A stretch of 64,000 nucleotides of DNA, from positions 1 to 64,000 of the forward strand of contig NZ_JAVAMP010000019.1 in the NCBI RefSeq assembly GCF_030730905.1, written 5' to 3'. The notes beneath the pieces are model-generated. The model saw nothing but the letters and a program-made list of their open reading frames with translations. It searched no databases and was not told the DNA's origin. Positions within the stretch are counted from its first letter, which is position 1; every line of letters begins with the position of its first letter. Origin of the DNA: Chengkuizengella axinellae (GTDB lineage: Bacteria; Bacillota; Bacilli; Paenibacillales; KCTC-33759). Positions 43,631-55,815 of the stretch are shown in pieces. A program made the position numbers and the translations under genes.

Positions 43631-44175
43631 GCAGCAACACATTAGCAGGGAAAAGATATGCAAAAGCACTTTTTGAAGTTGCTCGAGAACAAAAAGTGAT
43701 TACAGAAGTTGAACGAGAATTAAAAGGAATTGTTCAGTTCATAGAAGAGGATAAGAGTTTTAATAAATTTATTTCTCATCCAAACATTGGAGTGGACACA
43801 AAAAAAGAACTTCTAGGTAAAGCATTTGAAGGTAAAGTATCTGACATTGTGCTCCATACAGTTCAGCTTCTAATTGAAAGAGGCAGAGGTCCAATTTTAA
43901 CAGCGATATATGAGTATTATGTTGGAGTTGCGAATGAGTTTTTGGGTCAAGCAGATGCAGTCGTATATACACCATCCAAATTATCTGATGATGAATTAAA
44001 GGATGTAGAAGAGCGTTTTGGAAAATTAACAGGTAAACAGATCAACGCATCTAATGAAGTTGATTCAGGCCTTTTAGGTGGATTAAAAGTTCGCATTGGC
44101 GATCGTTTATATGATGGCAGCTTAGCAGGTAAACTAGCTGCACTTGAAAAAGAATTAAAACATCAAGCAATATAG
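43627..44175 (+). CDS. atpH: ATP synthase F1 subunit delta
   Basis: 182 residues connecting the peripheral stalk to the top of the alpha3beta3 head. N-terminal six-helix domain (NTLAGKRYAKALFEVAREQ) and C-terminal domain ending in the family motif DSGLLGGLKVRIGDRLYDGSLAGKLAALEKEL. Its ATG overlaps the end of atpF by four bases, and a TTG-started atpA follows after 16 bases. Confidence 0.95.
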   Translation: MSSNTLAGKRYAKALFEVAREQKVITEVERELKGIVQFIEEDKSFNKFISHPNIGVDTKKELLGKAFEGKVSDIVLHTVQLLIERGRGPILTAIYEYYVGVANEFLGQADAVVYTPSKLSDDELKDVEERFGKLTGKQINASNEVDSGLLGGLKVRIGDRLYDGSLAGKLAALEKELKHQAI

Positions 44176-44185
44176 TTAGGGGTGA

Positions 44186-45706
<1,521 letters not shown>

Positions 45707-45762
45707 ACAGTTTGATAAAAAGTAGTGTGTTTTTTCAAATAGCCTATAAGGTGGTGAACTAA

Positions 45763-46626
45763 ATGGCTAAAGGTATGCGCGATATAAAACGCCAAATCAG
45801 TGGGTTTCAAAATACAAAACAGATTACAAAAGCAATGGAAATGGTAGCTGCTTCTGGATTAAGGAAAGCACAGGAAAATGCTGAAGCGGCTCGACCATAT
45901 TCAGATAAAATAAAAGAAGTAATTTCAAACATTGCTTCTGCTACAAAAAATTTAAAACATCCGATGTTAGAAAGCCGAGAAGTGAAAAAGACAGGTTATC
46001 TAGTAATTACCTCGGATCGTGGTTTAGCTGGAGGTTACAATGCGAACCTTTTGCGTATGGTGATAAACACCATTCAAGAAAAACATAATTCCTCTGATGA
46101 CTATTCTATTTTTGTTATAGGACGGAAAGGTCGAGATTTTTTCAAAAGACGGAATATGCCAGTTTTATCTCAAGTTACGGGATTGCCAGACAATCCTCAA
46201 TACCTAGACATTCAAGAAATTGCTAAAACTGCGGTACAAAACTTTAGCGAAGGTCTATATGATGAGTTGTATTTGGTATATAACGAATTTATTAATCCGA
46301 TCACACAGATTCCTGTAGAAAAGCGTCTTTTACCATTAAGTGACATTTCTGAATCTAATGGTAATATGGCTTCGTATGAATATGAGCCATCAGCAGAAGA
46401 AGTATTAGATGTATTATTACCTAAATATGCTGAGACTTTAATTTATAGTGCAGTGTTAGAAGGTAAAGCAAGTGAATTTGGTGCAAGAATGACTGCTATG
46501 GGTAATGCAACGAATAATGCGACTGATTTAATCTCTGGTCTAAACCTTGTATACAACCGTGCACGTCAAGCAGCAATTACGCAAGAAATATCAGAAATTA
46601 TTGCTGGAGCGAATGCTCAGGGATAG
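45763..46626 (+). CDS. atpG: ATP synthase F1 subunit gamma
   Basis: 287-residue central rotor shaft: the N-terminal coiled-coil helix [33 protein letters not shown] and the C-terminal helix [42 protein letters not shown] are both intact, with a globular part carrying [15 protein letters not shown] between them. ATG follows AAGGTGGTG. Confidence 0.97.
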   Translation: MAKGMRDIKRQISGFQNTKQITKAMEMVAASGLRKAQENAEAARPYSDKIKEVISNIASATKNLKHPMLESREVKKTGYLVITSDRGLAGGYNANLLRMVINTIQEKHNSSDDYSIFVIGRKGRDFFKRRNMPVLSQVTGLPDNPQYLDIQEIAKTAVQNFSEGLYDELYLVYNEFINPITQIPVEKRLLPLSDISESNGNMASYEYEPSAEEVLDVLLPKYAETLIYSAVLEGKASEFGARMTAMGNATNNATDLISGLNLVYNRARQAAITQEISEIIAGANAQG

Positions 46627-46659
46627 TTAAAATATATGCACTAACTTTGAAAACCTTAA

Positions 46660-48078
<1,419 letters not shown>

Positions 48079-48133
48079 TAGGGTTGAAATAAAAATCCTA
48101 AGTTTCTATATATGAAACTTGTAGGAGGAAATT

Positions 48134-48538
48134 ATGAGTACTTTTACATTAGAAATCGTTACTCCTGAGAGAAAAGTTTATTCTCAGGGCGTGAATATGA
48201 TTGTTGTCACAGGAGTGGAAGGTCAATTAGGTATTTTACCTAATCACATTCCACTAGTCACAGCATTAAAAGTTGCACCAATGAAGATCAAAACCGGAAA
48301 TGATGAAGAGATCATAGCAGTACATGGTGGATTCATGGAAGTAAGTAAAGAAAAAGTGGTTATTCTTGCTGATGTCGCTGAACGTGCAGGAGAAATTGAT
48401 GTTGAACGTGCGCAAGCTGCTAAAGAACGTGCTGAAAGAAGATTAGCTGATAAAAAGGCTGATTACGATTTTCGTCGTGCAGAGATGGCATTGCAGAAAG
48501 CGATCAATCGAATCAGTTCCACAGACAAACATTTCTAA
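48134..48538 (+). CDS. atpC: ATP synthase F1 subunit epsilon
   Basis: 134 residues: N-terminal beta-sandwich (TFTLEIVTPERKVYSQGVNMIVVTGVEGQLGILPNHIPLVTALK) and C-terminal two-helix hairpin (EIDVERAQAAKERAERRLADKK...) that can inhibit the enzyme. Ribosome site TAGGAGGAAAT. Last gene of the operon; a terminator follows. Confidence 0.96.
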   Translation: MSTFTLEIVTPERKVYSQGVNMIVVTGVEGQLGILPNHIPLVTALKVAPMKIKTGNDEEIIAVHGGFMEVSKEKVVILADVAERAGEIDVERAQAAKERAERRLADKKADYDFRRAEMALQKAINRISSTDKHF

Positions 48539-48555
48539 AATAATAATACTCTAAT

Positions 48556-48590
48556 AACTGTCGCATATATTTGTCGGCAGTTTTTTTATT
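48556..48590 (+). terminator. Rho-independent terminator of the atp operon
   Basis: AACTGTCG (48556-48563) pairs with CGGCAGTT (48575-48582; one T-G wobble) and runs into TTTTTTT. Confidence 0.85.
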
Positions 48591-48712
48591 CAATTTAGCA
48601 CATTCTGTTCGATAAGATCATAGTATATAGAGAGAACAGTGCTGCACGTAATATGATTGTTTGTGAAAATCATCACAATTTATAATTATCATAAGTAATA
48701 ATAATGATATAA

Positions 48713-48944
48713 CATAGACTTCGTTGGAAGCTTTTGTTCATGTTTCAGCATACTCATCGAAAGCAACATCATCGAACATCAACAAAAGCTACCTTTTAAA
48801 AATACATCTTCGAATCATAGACTTCGTTGGAAGCTTTTGTTCATGTTTCAGCATACTCATCGAAAGCAACATCATCGAACATCAACAAAAGCTACCTTTT
48901 AAAAATACATCTTTGAATCATAGACTTCGTTGGAAGCTTTTGTT
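48713..48944. repeat. 103-bp tandem direct repeat (2.25 copies)
   Basis: Copy 1 is 48713-48815, copy 2 is 48816-48918 (one visible C-to-T difference near the end) and a 26-base partial third copy is 48919-48944. Each full copy holds an inverted repeat: AGCTTTTGTT-c-ATGTT (48729-48744 in copy 1) with AACAT-c-AACAAAAGCT (48775-48790), a 15-bp stem with one mismatch. Open frames across it are by-products of the repetition. It fills most of the atpC-nuoA gap; 48591-48712 shows nothing else. Confidence 0.9.
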
Positions 48945-48949
48945 ATAAT
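48921..48949 (+). promoter_or_regulatory. Candidate nuo promoter at the end of the tandem repeat
   Basis: TAGACT (48921-48926), 17 bases, TATAAT (48944-48949). The -35 lies in the partial third repeat and the -10 begins exactly where the copy diverges from copies 1 and 2, which lack TATAAT. Confidence 0.45.
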
Positions 48950-49031
48950 GTTCACGACATTTATTATTGAACAAGAAAATGTTTATAAGAAAAACTTATA
49001 AGTAGACTTCATTGAATGGAGGCATGAGTCG

Positions 49032-49403
49032 ATGGAAACATACATCAATAACTATGTTATCGTCGCTATTTTTATTGCGCTTGGTATTTTCTTACCTGTG
49101 GCAGCGCTTACGTTTGGCCGATTGTTAAGACCTAACAATCCAATAGAGGAGAAATATACCACATATGAGAGTGGGAATGAGCCTGTTGGTACAGGTCAAA
49201 TTCGTTTCAACATTCGCTATTATTTATTTGCTCTGATGTTTGTTATCTTTGATGTGGAAACTGTCTTTTTATATCCTTGGGCAGTTGCTTATAACAAATT
49301 AGGACTTTTTGCTTTAGTTGAAATGTTGATTTTCGTTTCATTATTAGTAGTAGGATTAGCATACGCTTGGAAGAAGAAGGTGTTACAATGGAACTCGATT
49401 TAA
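49032..49403 (+). CDS. nuoA: NADH-quinone oxidoreductase subunit A
   Basis: 123-residue membrane subunit of complex I with three helices (about 8-29, 60-82, 90-112). The conserved loop [34 protein letters not shown] is unmistakable. Start ATG 49032 after GGAGGCATGAG. It opens an 11-gene operon (A, B, C, D, H, I, J, K, L, M, N) whose genes overlap or abut. Confidence 0.96.
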   Translation: METYINNYVIVAIFIALGIFLPVAALTFGRLLRPNNPIEEKYTTYESGNEPVGTGQIRFNIRYYLFALMFVIFDVETVFLYPWAVAYNKLGLFALVEMLIFVSLLVVGLAYAWKKKVLQWNSI

Positions 49404-49906
49404 CTAAAATTTCACCCGAAGAGCAACAAGAATTAGAACGCAACGTATTTATGGGTACATTGGAAGAGTTAAAGGCGTGGGCAAGAAGTAATTCATTATG
49501 GCCACTCACTTTTGGCTTAGCTTGCTGTGCCATTGAAATGATGGGGACAGGCGCATCACATTATGATTTAGACCGTTTTGGCGTGATATTCCGTACCTCT
49601 CCAAGACAATCGGATGTCATGATCGTTTCTGGAACTGTGACCAAAAAAATGGCTCCTTTGTTGCGTCGTTTATATGATCAAATGCCTGAACCGAAATGGG
49701 TTATTGCAATGGGTTCATGCGCTACTGCTGGTGGTCCTTATATTAAGTCATACTCCGTAGTCAAAGGGGTAGATCAAATTGTTCCTGTAGATGTATACAT
49801 CCCAGGATGTCCTCCTAATCCAGCTGCTTTAATTTATGGTATTAATAAATTGCAAGAAAAGATAAAGTATGAAGCAAAAACGGGGAAAAGGGTGACAGGG
49901 GTATGA
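49388..49906 (+). CDS. nuoB: NADH-quinone oxidoreductase subunit B
   Basis: Carries the terminal [4Fe-4S] cluster N2 that reduces quinone. Start ATG 49388, overlapping nuoA by 16 bases, gives 172 residues; GAAGAAGAAGGTG serves as ribosome site. Cluster ligands are in [11 protein letters not shown] (two adjacent Cys), [11 protein letters not shown] and [10 protein letters not shown]. Its stop overlaps nuoC (ATGA). Confidence 0.96.
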   Translation: MELDLTKISPEEQQELERNVFMGTLEELKAWARSNSLWPLTFGLACCAIEMMGTGASHYDLDRFGVIFRTSPRQSDVMIVSGTVTKKMAPLLRRLYDQMPEPKWVIAMGSCATAGGPYIKSYSVVKGVDQIVPVDVYIPGCPPNPAALIYGINKLQEKIKYEAKTGKRVTGV

Positions 49907-50478
49907 GTGATCAAAAACAAGTTACTGAAATGGACCCTAAAGAATCAAAGAAAAATATAGAGAATATAGAAGAAGAAGTAACTGAGGAGCCTTCACCAAA
50001 TCAGGATAGATTAGATCGTATTGTTGAGTTGATAAAAACGAACATAGCTGAAGATGCAATTGAAGTCGCTTTTATTAATGAGCTTGATAGGGACTTGCCA
50101 TGTATTGTGATCAGAAGTCCTTATTGGGTTAAAACTGCTATGCTGCTGAAAGAGTCAGAATTATTAAAACTAAATTATTTACGTAATGTATCTGGTATAG
50201 ATTTCGAAACACATTTTGAAGTTGTTTATTATTTATTATCGATGTCAACAGGTAACCAACTAGATGTTTGTATTAAAGTTAAAGCAGATCGAGAAAATCC
50301 TTCTATCCCATCCATCACATCTGTATGGAATACGGCGAACTGGAATGAAAGAGAAATCTATGATTTGTTAGGTGTTCAATTTCCGGGTCATCCTAATTTA
50401 AAAAGGATCATGATGCCTGATGATTGGGAAGGGCATCCTTTAAGAAAAGATTATGAACCGATAGATCCGGAGGTGTAA
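49903..50478 (+). CDS. nuoC: NADH-quinone oxidoreductase subunit C
   Basis: 191 residues. The first ~45 residues are acidic, lysine-rich and low in complexity, an extension not needed for the fold; the 30-kDa subunit domain follows, with the signatures [66 protein letters not shown]. Overlaps nuoB by four bases; nuoD starts eight bases after its stop. Confidence 0.95.
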   Translation: MSDQKQVTEMDPKESKKNIENIEEEVTEEPSPNQDRLDRIVELIKTNIAEDAIEVAFINELDRDLPCIVIRSPYWVKTAMLLKESELLKLNYLRNVSGIDFETHFEVVYYLLSMSTGNQLDVCIKVKADRENPSIPSITSVWNTANWNEREIYDLLGVQFPGHPNLKRIMMPDDWEGHPLRKDYEPIDPEV

Positions 50479-50486
50479 CAAATCAG

Positions 50487-51587
50487 ATGATACGTACAGA
50501 AGAATTGTTATTGAATGTTGGACCGCAGCATCCGAGTACACATGGTGTTTTTAGAATCATCGTAAAGTTAGATGGAGAAGTGATAACAGAAGCAACACCT
50601 GTAATCGGATATTTACATAGAGGTACTGAGAAGTTGGCTGAGAATTTAACTTACACTCAGGTTATTCCTTACACAGATCGCATGGACTATGTCTCTGCTA
50701 TGACGAATAATTATGTGTTATGTCATGCAGTTGAAACTTTGATGGATTTAGAAATTCCCGAAAGAGCTGAATTTTTGCGTTTAATTGTGATGGAGTTGCA
50801 GCGCATTGCCAGCCATTTAGTATGGTGGGGTACATATTTATTAGACATCGGTGCTATGAGTCCATTTCTTTATGCTTTTAGAGAGAGAGAAATGATCGTA
50901 AATATGTTTAACGAGCTATGTGGAGCTCGCCTTACTTATTTTTATATGAGAGTAGGCGGTGTGAAATGGGACGCTCCTGAGGGTTGGATTGACAAAGTAA
51001 GAGATTTTATTCCATACATGAGAGAAAAACTAGACGAATATGAGCAGTTAGTAAGCGGAAATGAAATCTTTTTAGCTAGAGTTAAGGGTGTTGGAACTTA
51101 CGATGCTCAGAGTGCAATAGATTTTGGTTTAAGCGGGGCTAATCTGAGATCAACAGGTGTTAAGTTTGATCTTCGTAAAGACCAGCCATACAGTATATAT
51201 GATCGTTTTGATTTCGACGTTCCTGTTCAGACTGCAGGGGATTGTTATGCTAGATATTTAGTTCGATTTGAAGAAATCAAACAAAGCTTGCGAATTTTGG
51301 AACAAGCAGTAGAACAGTTTCCTGAAGACGGACAAATTATGGCTAAAGTACCGAGAGTCATCAGACCACCAGAAGGGGAGGTTTACACAAGGATTGAATC
51401 TCCACGTGGTGAAATTGGATGCCATATTGTATCAAAGAAAAAACCACAACCATATCGCTTAAAGTTTAGAAGACCTTCATTTGTTAATCTACAAATTCTA
51501 CCGAAGTTATTAGTAGGTGAAACGATGACAAACTTAGTTACAATTCTAGGTGGTATTGATATTGTATTAGGGGAGGTAGATGGCTAA
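50487..51587 (+). CDS. nuoD: NADH-quinone oxidoreductase subunit D
   Basis: 366-residue 49-kDa subunit forming the quinone pocket with NuoB. Hallmarks are LNVGPQHPSTHGVFRIIVKLDGE, GYLHRGTEKLAE, YTDRMDYVSAM and the end IVLGEVDG. ATG 50487 follows GGAGGTGTAA. The final base is shared with the nuoH start (TAATG). Confidence 0.96.
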   Translation: MIRTEELLLNVGPQHPSTHGVFRIIVKLDGEVITEATPVIGYLHRGTEKLAENLTYTQVIPYTDRMDYVSAMTNNYVLCHAVETLMDLEIPERAEFLRLIVMELQRIASHLVWWGTYLLDIGAMSPFLYAFREREMIVNMFNELCGARLTYFYMRVGGVKWDAPEGWIDKVRDFIPYMREKLDEYEQLVSGNEIFLARVKGVGTYDAQSAIDFGLSGANLRSTGVKFDLRKDQPYSIYDRFDFDVPVQTAGDCYARYLVRFEEIKQSLRILEQAVEQFPEDGQIMAKVPRVIRPPEGEVYTRIESPRGEIGCHIVSKKKPQPYRLKFRRPSFVNLQILPKLLVGETMTNLVTILGGIDIVLGEVDG

Positions 51588-52597
51588 TGAATCTGCTTCA
51601 AGATCTTACATTTTCTAGCTTTATGTGGTTTTTAAGCGGAGCAGTCGTTCTTCTTGCAGTTGTATTAGGTTTTGTAACCTATGCTATTTATTTTGAACGT
51701 AAAGTCATAGGTTGGATACAATTGAGAAAAGGACCAAATCGTGTTGGGCCACTAGGTTTATTTCAAACGGTTGCAGATGTATTAAAGTTATTACTTAAAG
51801 AGGATACTATTCCTAGAAATGCGGATCGGTTTCTATTTATTCTAGCTCCTGTGATCGCATTTGTACCAGCGTTTGTTGTACTGGCTACGATCCCCTACAC
51901 TTCTTTGTTACAGTTTGCGGACTTAAATGTAGGGTTGTTATATTACTTTGCTCTTTCCAGTATTTCAACTATCGGTATTTTGTTGGGTGGTTGGGCTTCT
52001 AATAACAAGTATTCATTATTGGGTGGGATGCGTTCAGCGGCTCAGATGATTAGCTACGAAGTCCCTTTAGTGATGTCAGTTGTAGGAGTTGTTCTTTTAA
52101 GTGGTAGTTTAAGCTTGAATACTATTGTAGAAGGTCAAGCAGGTGGATTTTGGCAATGGAACATCCTTCCTCAATTTGTTGGATTTATTATTTTTATTAT
52201 TGCAGCGGTTTCAGAGTTGAATCGTACTCCATTTGACTTACCTGAGGCGGAATCAGAATTAGTCGCAGGTTACCATGTAGAGTATAGTGGTTTTAGGTTT
52301 GCGTTTTTTATGCTTGCTGAATATGTATATGTTTATGCTATTGCGGCTTTAACCACCGTTTTATTTTTAGGCGGTTGGCATTCTCCGCTGCCATTCCTTG
52401 ATTTTATTCCTGCAATCGTGTGGTTTATATTAAAATTCTTATCCATCGTATTTTTCTTGTTTTGGATTCGAGCAACTTTGCCGAGAATAAGAGTGGATCA
52501 TTTAATGTCATTAGGCTGGAAGGTTTTATTGCCTCTAGCATTGGTTAATATATTTGTGACAACCATTGTGATTGAACTCATAAAGTATTTTAAATAA
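51587..52597 (+). CDS. nuoH: NADH-quinone oxidoreductase subunit H
   Basis: 336-residue, eight-helix membrane subunit linking the quinone site to the antiporter-like arm. Conserved segments: YFERKVIGWIQLRKGPNRVGPLGLFQTVADVLKLLLKED, SELNRTPFDLPEAESELVAGYHVEYSGFRFAFFMLAEY and LFWIRATLPRIRVDHLMSLGWKVLLPLAL. Start overlaps the nuoD stop by one base. Confidence 0.96.
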   Translation: MNLLQDLTFSSFMWFLSGAVVLLAVVLGFVTYAIYFERKVIGWIQLRKGPNRVGPLGLFQTVADVLKLLLKEDTIPRNADRFLFILAPVIAFVPAFVVLATIPYTSLLQFADLNVGLLYYFALSSISTIGILLGGWASNNKYSLLGGMRSAAQMISYEVPLVMSVVGVVLLSGSLSLNTIVEGQAGGFWQWNILPQFVGFIIFIIAAVSELNRTPFDLPEAESELVAGYHVEYSGFRFAFFMLAEYVYVYAIAALTTVLFLGGWHSPLPFLDFIPAIVWFILKFLSIVFFLFWIRATLPRIRVDHLMSLGWKVLLPLALVNIFVTTIVIELIKYFK

Positions 52598-52624
52598 TGC
52601 AACTTATGAAACGAGGTGAAACCG

Positions 52625-53080
52625 TTGAAAGGTATAGTTAAAGGAATGGGTGTTACCTTAAAAAATCTTACAAAGAAAAAAGTAACTCATCAATATCCTG
52701 ATGTTCCACTTGAGATGCCTGATCGTTTTCGGGGTGTACAGCATTTTGATCCTGAAAAATGTATCGTGTGTAATCAGTGTATGAATATATGTCCAACGGA
52801 TTGTATTGATCTTATAGGTAAGAAAAATCCTGATCCTGAGAAAAAAGGGAAAGTGATAGATACTTATGATATCAACTTTGAAATATGTATTTTATGTGAT
52901 TTGTGTACGGAGGTTTGTCCAACAGAAGCAATTGTGATGACAAATAATTTCGAGTTAGCAACCTATAGCAGAGATGATCTGTTTAAAAATATGGAATGGT
53001 TAAATGATAATAATACAAATGTAAGAAAAGAAAACAGTATCAATATACCACCAAAAAAGGCGAAAAAGGAGGAGAAGTAG
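52625..53080 (+). CDS. nuoI: NADH-quinone oxidoreductase subunit I
   Basis: Ferredoxin-like subunit with clusters N6a and N6b. TTG 52625 is preferred because GAGGTG (52613-52618) precedes it; GTG 52616 lies inside that site. 151 residues. Ligand sets are CIVCNQCMNICP and CILCDLCTEVCP. The C-terminal 40 residues are polar and lysine-rich and extend past the fold. Confidence 0.95.
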   Translation: MKGIVKGMGVTLKNLTKKKVTHQYPDVPLEMPDRFRGVQHFDPEKCIVCNQCMNICPTDCIDLIGKKNPDPEKKGKVIDTYDINFEICILCDLCTEVCPTEAIVMTNNFELATYSRDDLFKNMEWLNDNNTNVRKENSINIPPKKAKKEEK

Positions 53081-53083
53081 TTT

Positions 53084-53608
53084 ATGTTGGAGAATTTTAA
53101 AGATTTTTTATTAAACGGAGAAAACTTACTATTCATCTTTTTTTCCATGCTTGTGATTATAGGCGCCGTCTTTTTAATTAATCTCCAAAAAGTTGTCCAT
53201 ATGGTTATAGCGCTTGCCACTACCTTTATCAGCCTTGCAGGTCTGTATGTTCTGCTTGAAGCCGAATTTTTAGCTTTTGTCCAAGTTTTAATTTATGCAG
53301 GTGCGATGACAATATTAATGATTTTTGGAATTATGATGACGAAACATGATAGGCAAAATGAGGAGCCGAAAAGACCTTTGCATAACGGATTATTGCTTTT
53401 AGGAAGTATCGGCTTTTTTTTCATTATATACTTAGCGATTCAAGAAGCAGCTTTTCCGATTCAAGAATTTACATCTGTTGAAGAAAATACAGAATTGATA
53501 GGAATTGATCTTTTTACTTGGCATGTAATTCCTTTTGAGTTAGTTTCTGTTCTGTTAACAGTCGCTTTCATTGGAGCCATTATAGTGGCTAAAAGGGAGG
53601 AGGATTAG
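53084..53608 (+). CDS. nuoJ: NADH-quinone oxidoreductase subunit J
   Basis: 174-residue five-helix membrane subunit. The family block [28 protein letters not shown], including the pi-bulge helix, and the C-terminal [24 protein letters not shown] are diagnostic. Start three bases after nuoI; ribosome site AAAGGAGGAG. Confidence 0.95.
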   Translation: MLENFKDFLLNGENLLFIFFSMLVIIGAVFLINLQKVVHMVIALATTFISLAGLYVLLEAEFLAFVQVLIYAGAMTILMIFGIMMTKHDRQNEEPKRPLHNGLLLLGSIGFFFIIYLAIQEAAFPIQEFTSVEENTELIGIDLFTWHVIPFELVSVLLTVAFIGAIIVAKREED

Positions 53609-53613
53609 ACAAC

Positions 53614-53916
53614 ATGATTTCTTCGTATCTAACTCTAGCTGCCGTGTTGTTTGTGATCGGTCTCTATGGTGCACTGTCAAAAAAGAATGCTGTTATTGTT
53701 TTATTATGTATTGAATTGATGTTAAACGCAGTAAATTTAAATTTGATTGCATTTGCAAAGTTTGGAATAAATCCTTCCTTAAAAGGGCAAATTTTTTCAT
53801 TGTTTAATATCACGATTGCTGCTGCTGAGGCTGCAGTAGGTATAGCTATTTTAATTGCATTGTATCGAAATAAAGCTACGGCAAATGTTACTGAAATGAA
53901 TTCATTGAAAAAATAA
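53614..53916 (+). CDS. nuoK: NADH-quinone oxidoreductase subunit K
   Basis: 100-residue, three-helix proton-channel subunit. The conserved glutamates are in [22 protein letters not shown] and [21 protein letters not shown]. Ribosome site GGGAGGAGG at the end of nuoJ. Confidence 0.95.
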   Translation: MISSYLTLAAVLFVIGLYGALSKKNAVIVLLCIELMLNAVNLNLIAFAKFGINPSLKGQIFSLFNITIAAAEAAVGIAILIALYRNKATANVTEMNSLKK

Positions 53917-53946
53917 GGATAAACTCTAAAGGAAAGGAAGGGTACT

Positions 53947-55815
53947 ATGGAAACGGTATTTTCTCAAATAGCTTGGCTTATACCGCTCTTTCCACTGATT
54001 GCTTTTATAATACTAATTGCAATTGGTAAACAAGGGAATAAATGGAGTTCATACATAAGTATTGGATTTACTTTATTGTCTTTTATATTGGCATTCCTAG
54101 TTTTAATTGAACGTTTAAATGGAACCATGGATGCTTATACGTGGAACGAGTTTGATTGGCTATCATTTGGTGATATTTCTATAAAATTAGGATTTGAAAT
54201 TAACAACTTAAATGCAATGATGTTAATCGTTGTTACTCTTGTTAGTTTACTGGTCAATTTATATTCTAAAGCATATATGAAAGATGATGCTAGAATCACG
54301 GTATTTTTTAGTTATATCTCATTATTTACATTTTCTATGTTAGGACTTGTTATATCCGTAAATTTACTTGAGTTGTATATTTTTTGGGAGCTCGTAGGTG
54401 TATGTTCCTTTTTACTTATTGGATTTTGGTATGAAAAAGAGTCTGCAAAAGCAGCAGCGAAAAAAGCCTTTATTGTCACTAGAATTGGAGATGTTGGGTT
54501 ATTTATCGCGATTTTATTGTTATTCTGGTATATGCCAAATCACTCTTTAGATTTTACAGATATACATAATGCATTCAGCACAAATAGCATTCCTATTGAA
54601 GCGTGGGTTGTTACTTTGATTGCTATTTTAATATTCGTTGGGGCGATGGGAAAATCAGGTCAGTTTCCATTACATACATGGTTGCCGGACGCTATGGAAG
54701 GTCCTACACCAATTAGTGCATTAATTCACGCGGCTACAATGGTTGCTGCTGGTGTATACTTAGTAGCTAGAACTTACGATATTTTTCTGGCCTCTTCCAT
54801 TGCAATGGAGGTTGTAGCTTATGTGGGTGGTTTTACTGCCATATTTGCAGCTACAATTGCAATTGCTCAAAACGATTTTAAACGAATTTTGGCTTATTCC
54901 ACTGTCAGTCAATTAGGATACATGATGTTGGCACTTGGAATTGGGGCTTACACTGCGGGGATTTTTCATTTATTCACACATGCATTTTTCAAAGCGCTTC
55001 TTTTCCTAGGAGCAGGTAGTGTAATTCATGCATTGCATAAACAAGACATCAGGGAAATGGGCGGTATTTGGAAATCAATGAAAGTGACTTCTTGGACTTT
55101 TGTGATCGGAGCATTAGCATTGTCTGGAATTCCTCCATTTTCTGGATTTTGGTCAAAGGAAGCGATTTTAACTGAAGCATATATTGATAATAAATTTTTA
55201 TTTATCATTGGCATTACCGCAGCATTTTTTACAGCATTTTATATGACTAGACTTTTTAAACTTGCATTTATGGGAGACAGTCGTGCTGGAAATGCTCCTA
55301 AAGAGTCACCTTTTGTAATGACATTACCACTTATTGTTTTATGTGTTTTAGCTATAATTGCAGGATTTGTATTTACACCATGGACATCTTGGCTTGGTGA
55401 ATGGTTAACAGGTGATGTAGTTGAAGAACATACAAATTGGATTGTAATGATTATATCTATCATAGTAGCTTTAGCAGGTATTGTATTGGGTTGGATTATG
55501 TTTGGTGAACAATCGAAATCATCTCAAAGTCATAACACTAGAAATTGGGCTTACAAATTACTTGAAAATCGTTACTATATTGATGAGCTCTATCATTGGA
55601 TTATTGTGAAGCCATTAAGAGGATTGGGTTTGCTTCTAAATGCAATTGATCGATTTATCGTAGATGGAATTGTTAAATTAACTGCTAATATCATGTTAGG
55701 AACAGGTAGAGTTGGTACAAGTGTGCAGAACGGTCAAGTTCAAACGTACGGATTGGTAACATTAATAGGATTTATCATTATTATCGCGGCTATGCTCGGA
55801 AGGAGGTATTTCTAG
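53947..55815 (+). CDS. nuoL: NADH-quinone oxidoreductase subunit L
   Basis: 622-residue antiporter-like distal proton pump with about 15 helices and the long C-terminal lateral helix (residues ~520-600) that clamps M and N. Key features: ELVGVCSFLLIGFW with the essential Glu, GAMGKSGQFPLHTWLPDAMEGPTPISALIHAATMVAAGVY and the LLFLGAGSVIH helix. Ribosome site AAAGGAAAGG; its stop abuts nuoM. Confidence 0.96.
   Translation: METVFSQIAWLIPLFPLIAFIILIAIGKQGNKWSSYISIGFTLLSFILAFLVLIERLNGTMDAYTWNEFDWLSFGDISIKLGFEINNLNAMMLIVVTLVSLLVNLYSKAYMKDDARITVFFSYISLFTFSMLGLVISVNLLELYIFWELVGVCSFLLIGFWYEKESAKAAAKKAFIVTRIGDVGLFIAILLLFWYMPNHSLDFTDIHNAFSTNSIPIEAWVVTLIAILIFVGAMGKSGQFPLHTWLPDAMEGPTPISALIHAATMVAAGVYLVARTYDIFLASSIAMEVVAYVGGFTAIFAATIAIAQNDFKRILAYSTVSQLGYMMLALGIGAYTAGIFHLFTHAFFKALLFLGAGSVIHALHKQDIREMGGIWKSMKVTSWTFVIGALALSGIPPFSGFWSKEAILTEAYIDNKFLFIIGITAAFFTAFYMTRLFKLAFMGDSRAGNAPKESPFVMTLPLIVLCVLAIIAGFVFTPWTSWLGEWLTGDVVEEHTNWIVMIISIIVALAGIVLGWIMFGEQSKSSQSHNTRNWAYKLLENRYYIDELYHWIIVKPLRGLGLLLNAIDRFIVDGIVKLTANIMLGTGRVGTSVQNGQVQTYGLVTLIGFIIIIAAMLGRRYF

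Noticed and set aside
48724-48948. 74-codon open frame across the atpC-nuoA gap
   Set aside because: It exists because the 103-base unit repeats itself in frame; the peptide repeats with it, and no ribosome site precedes it.
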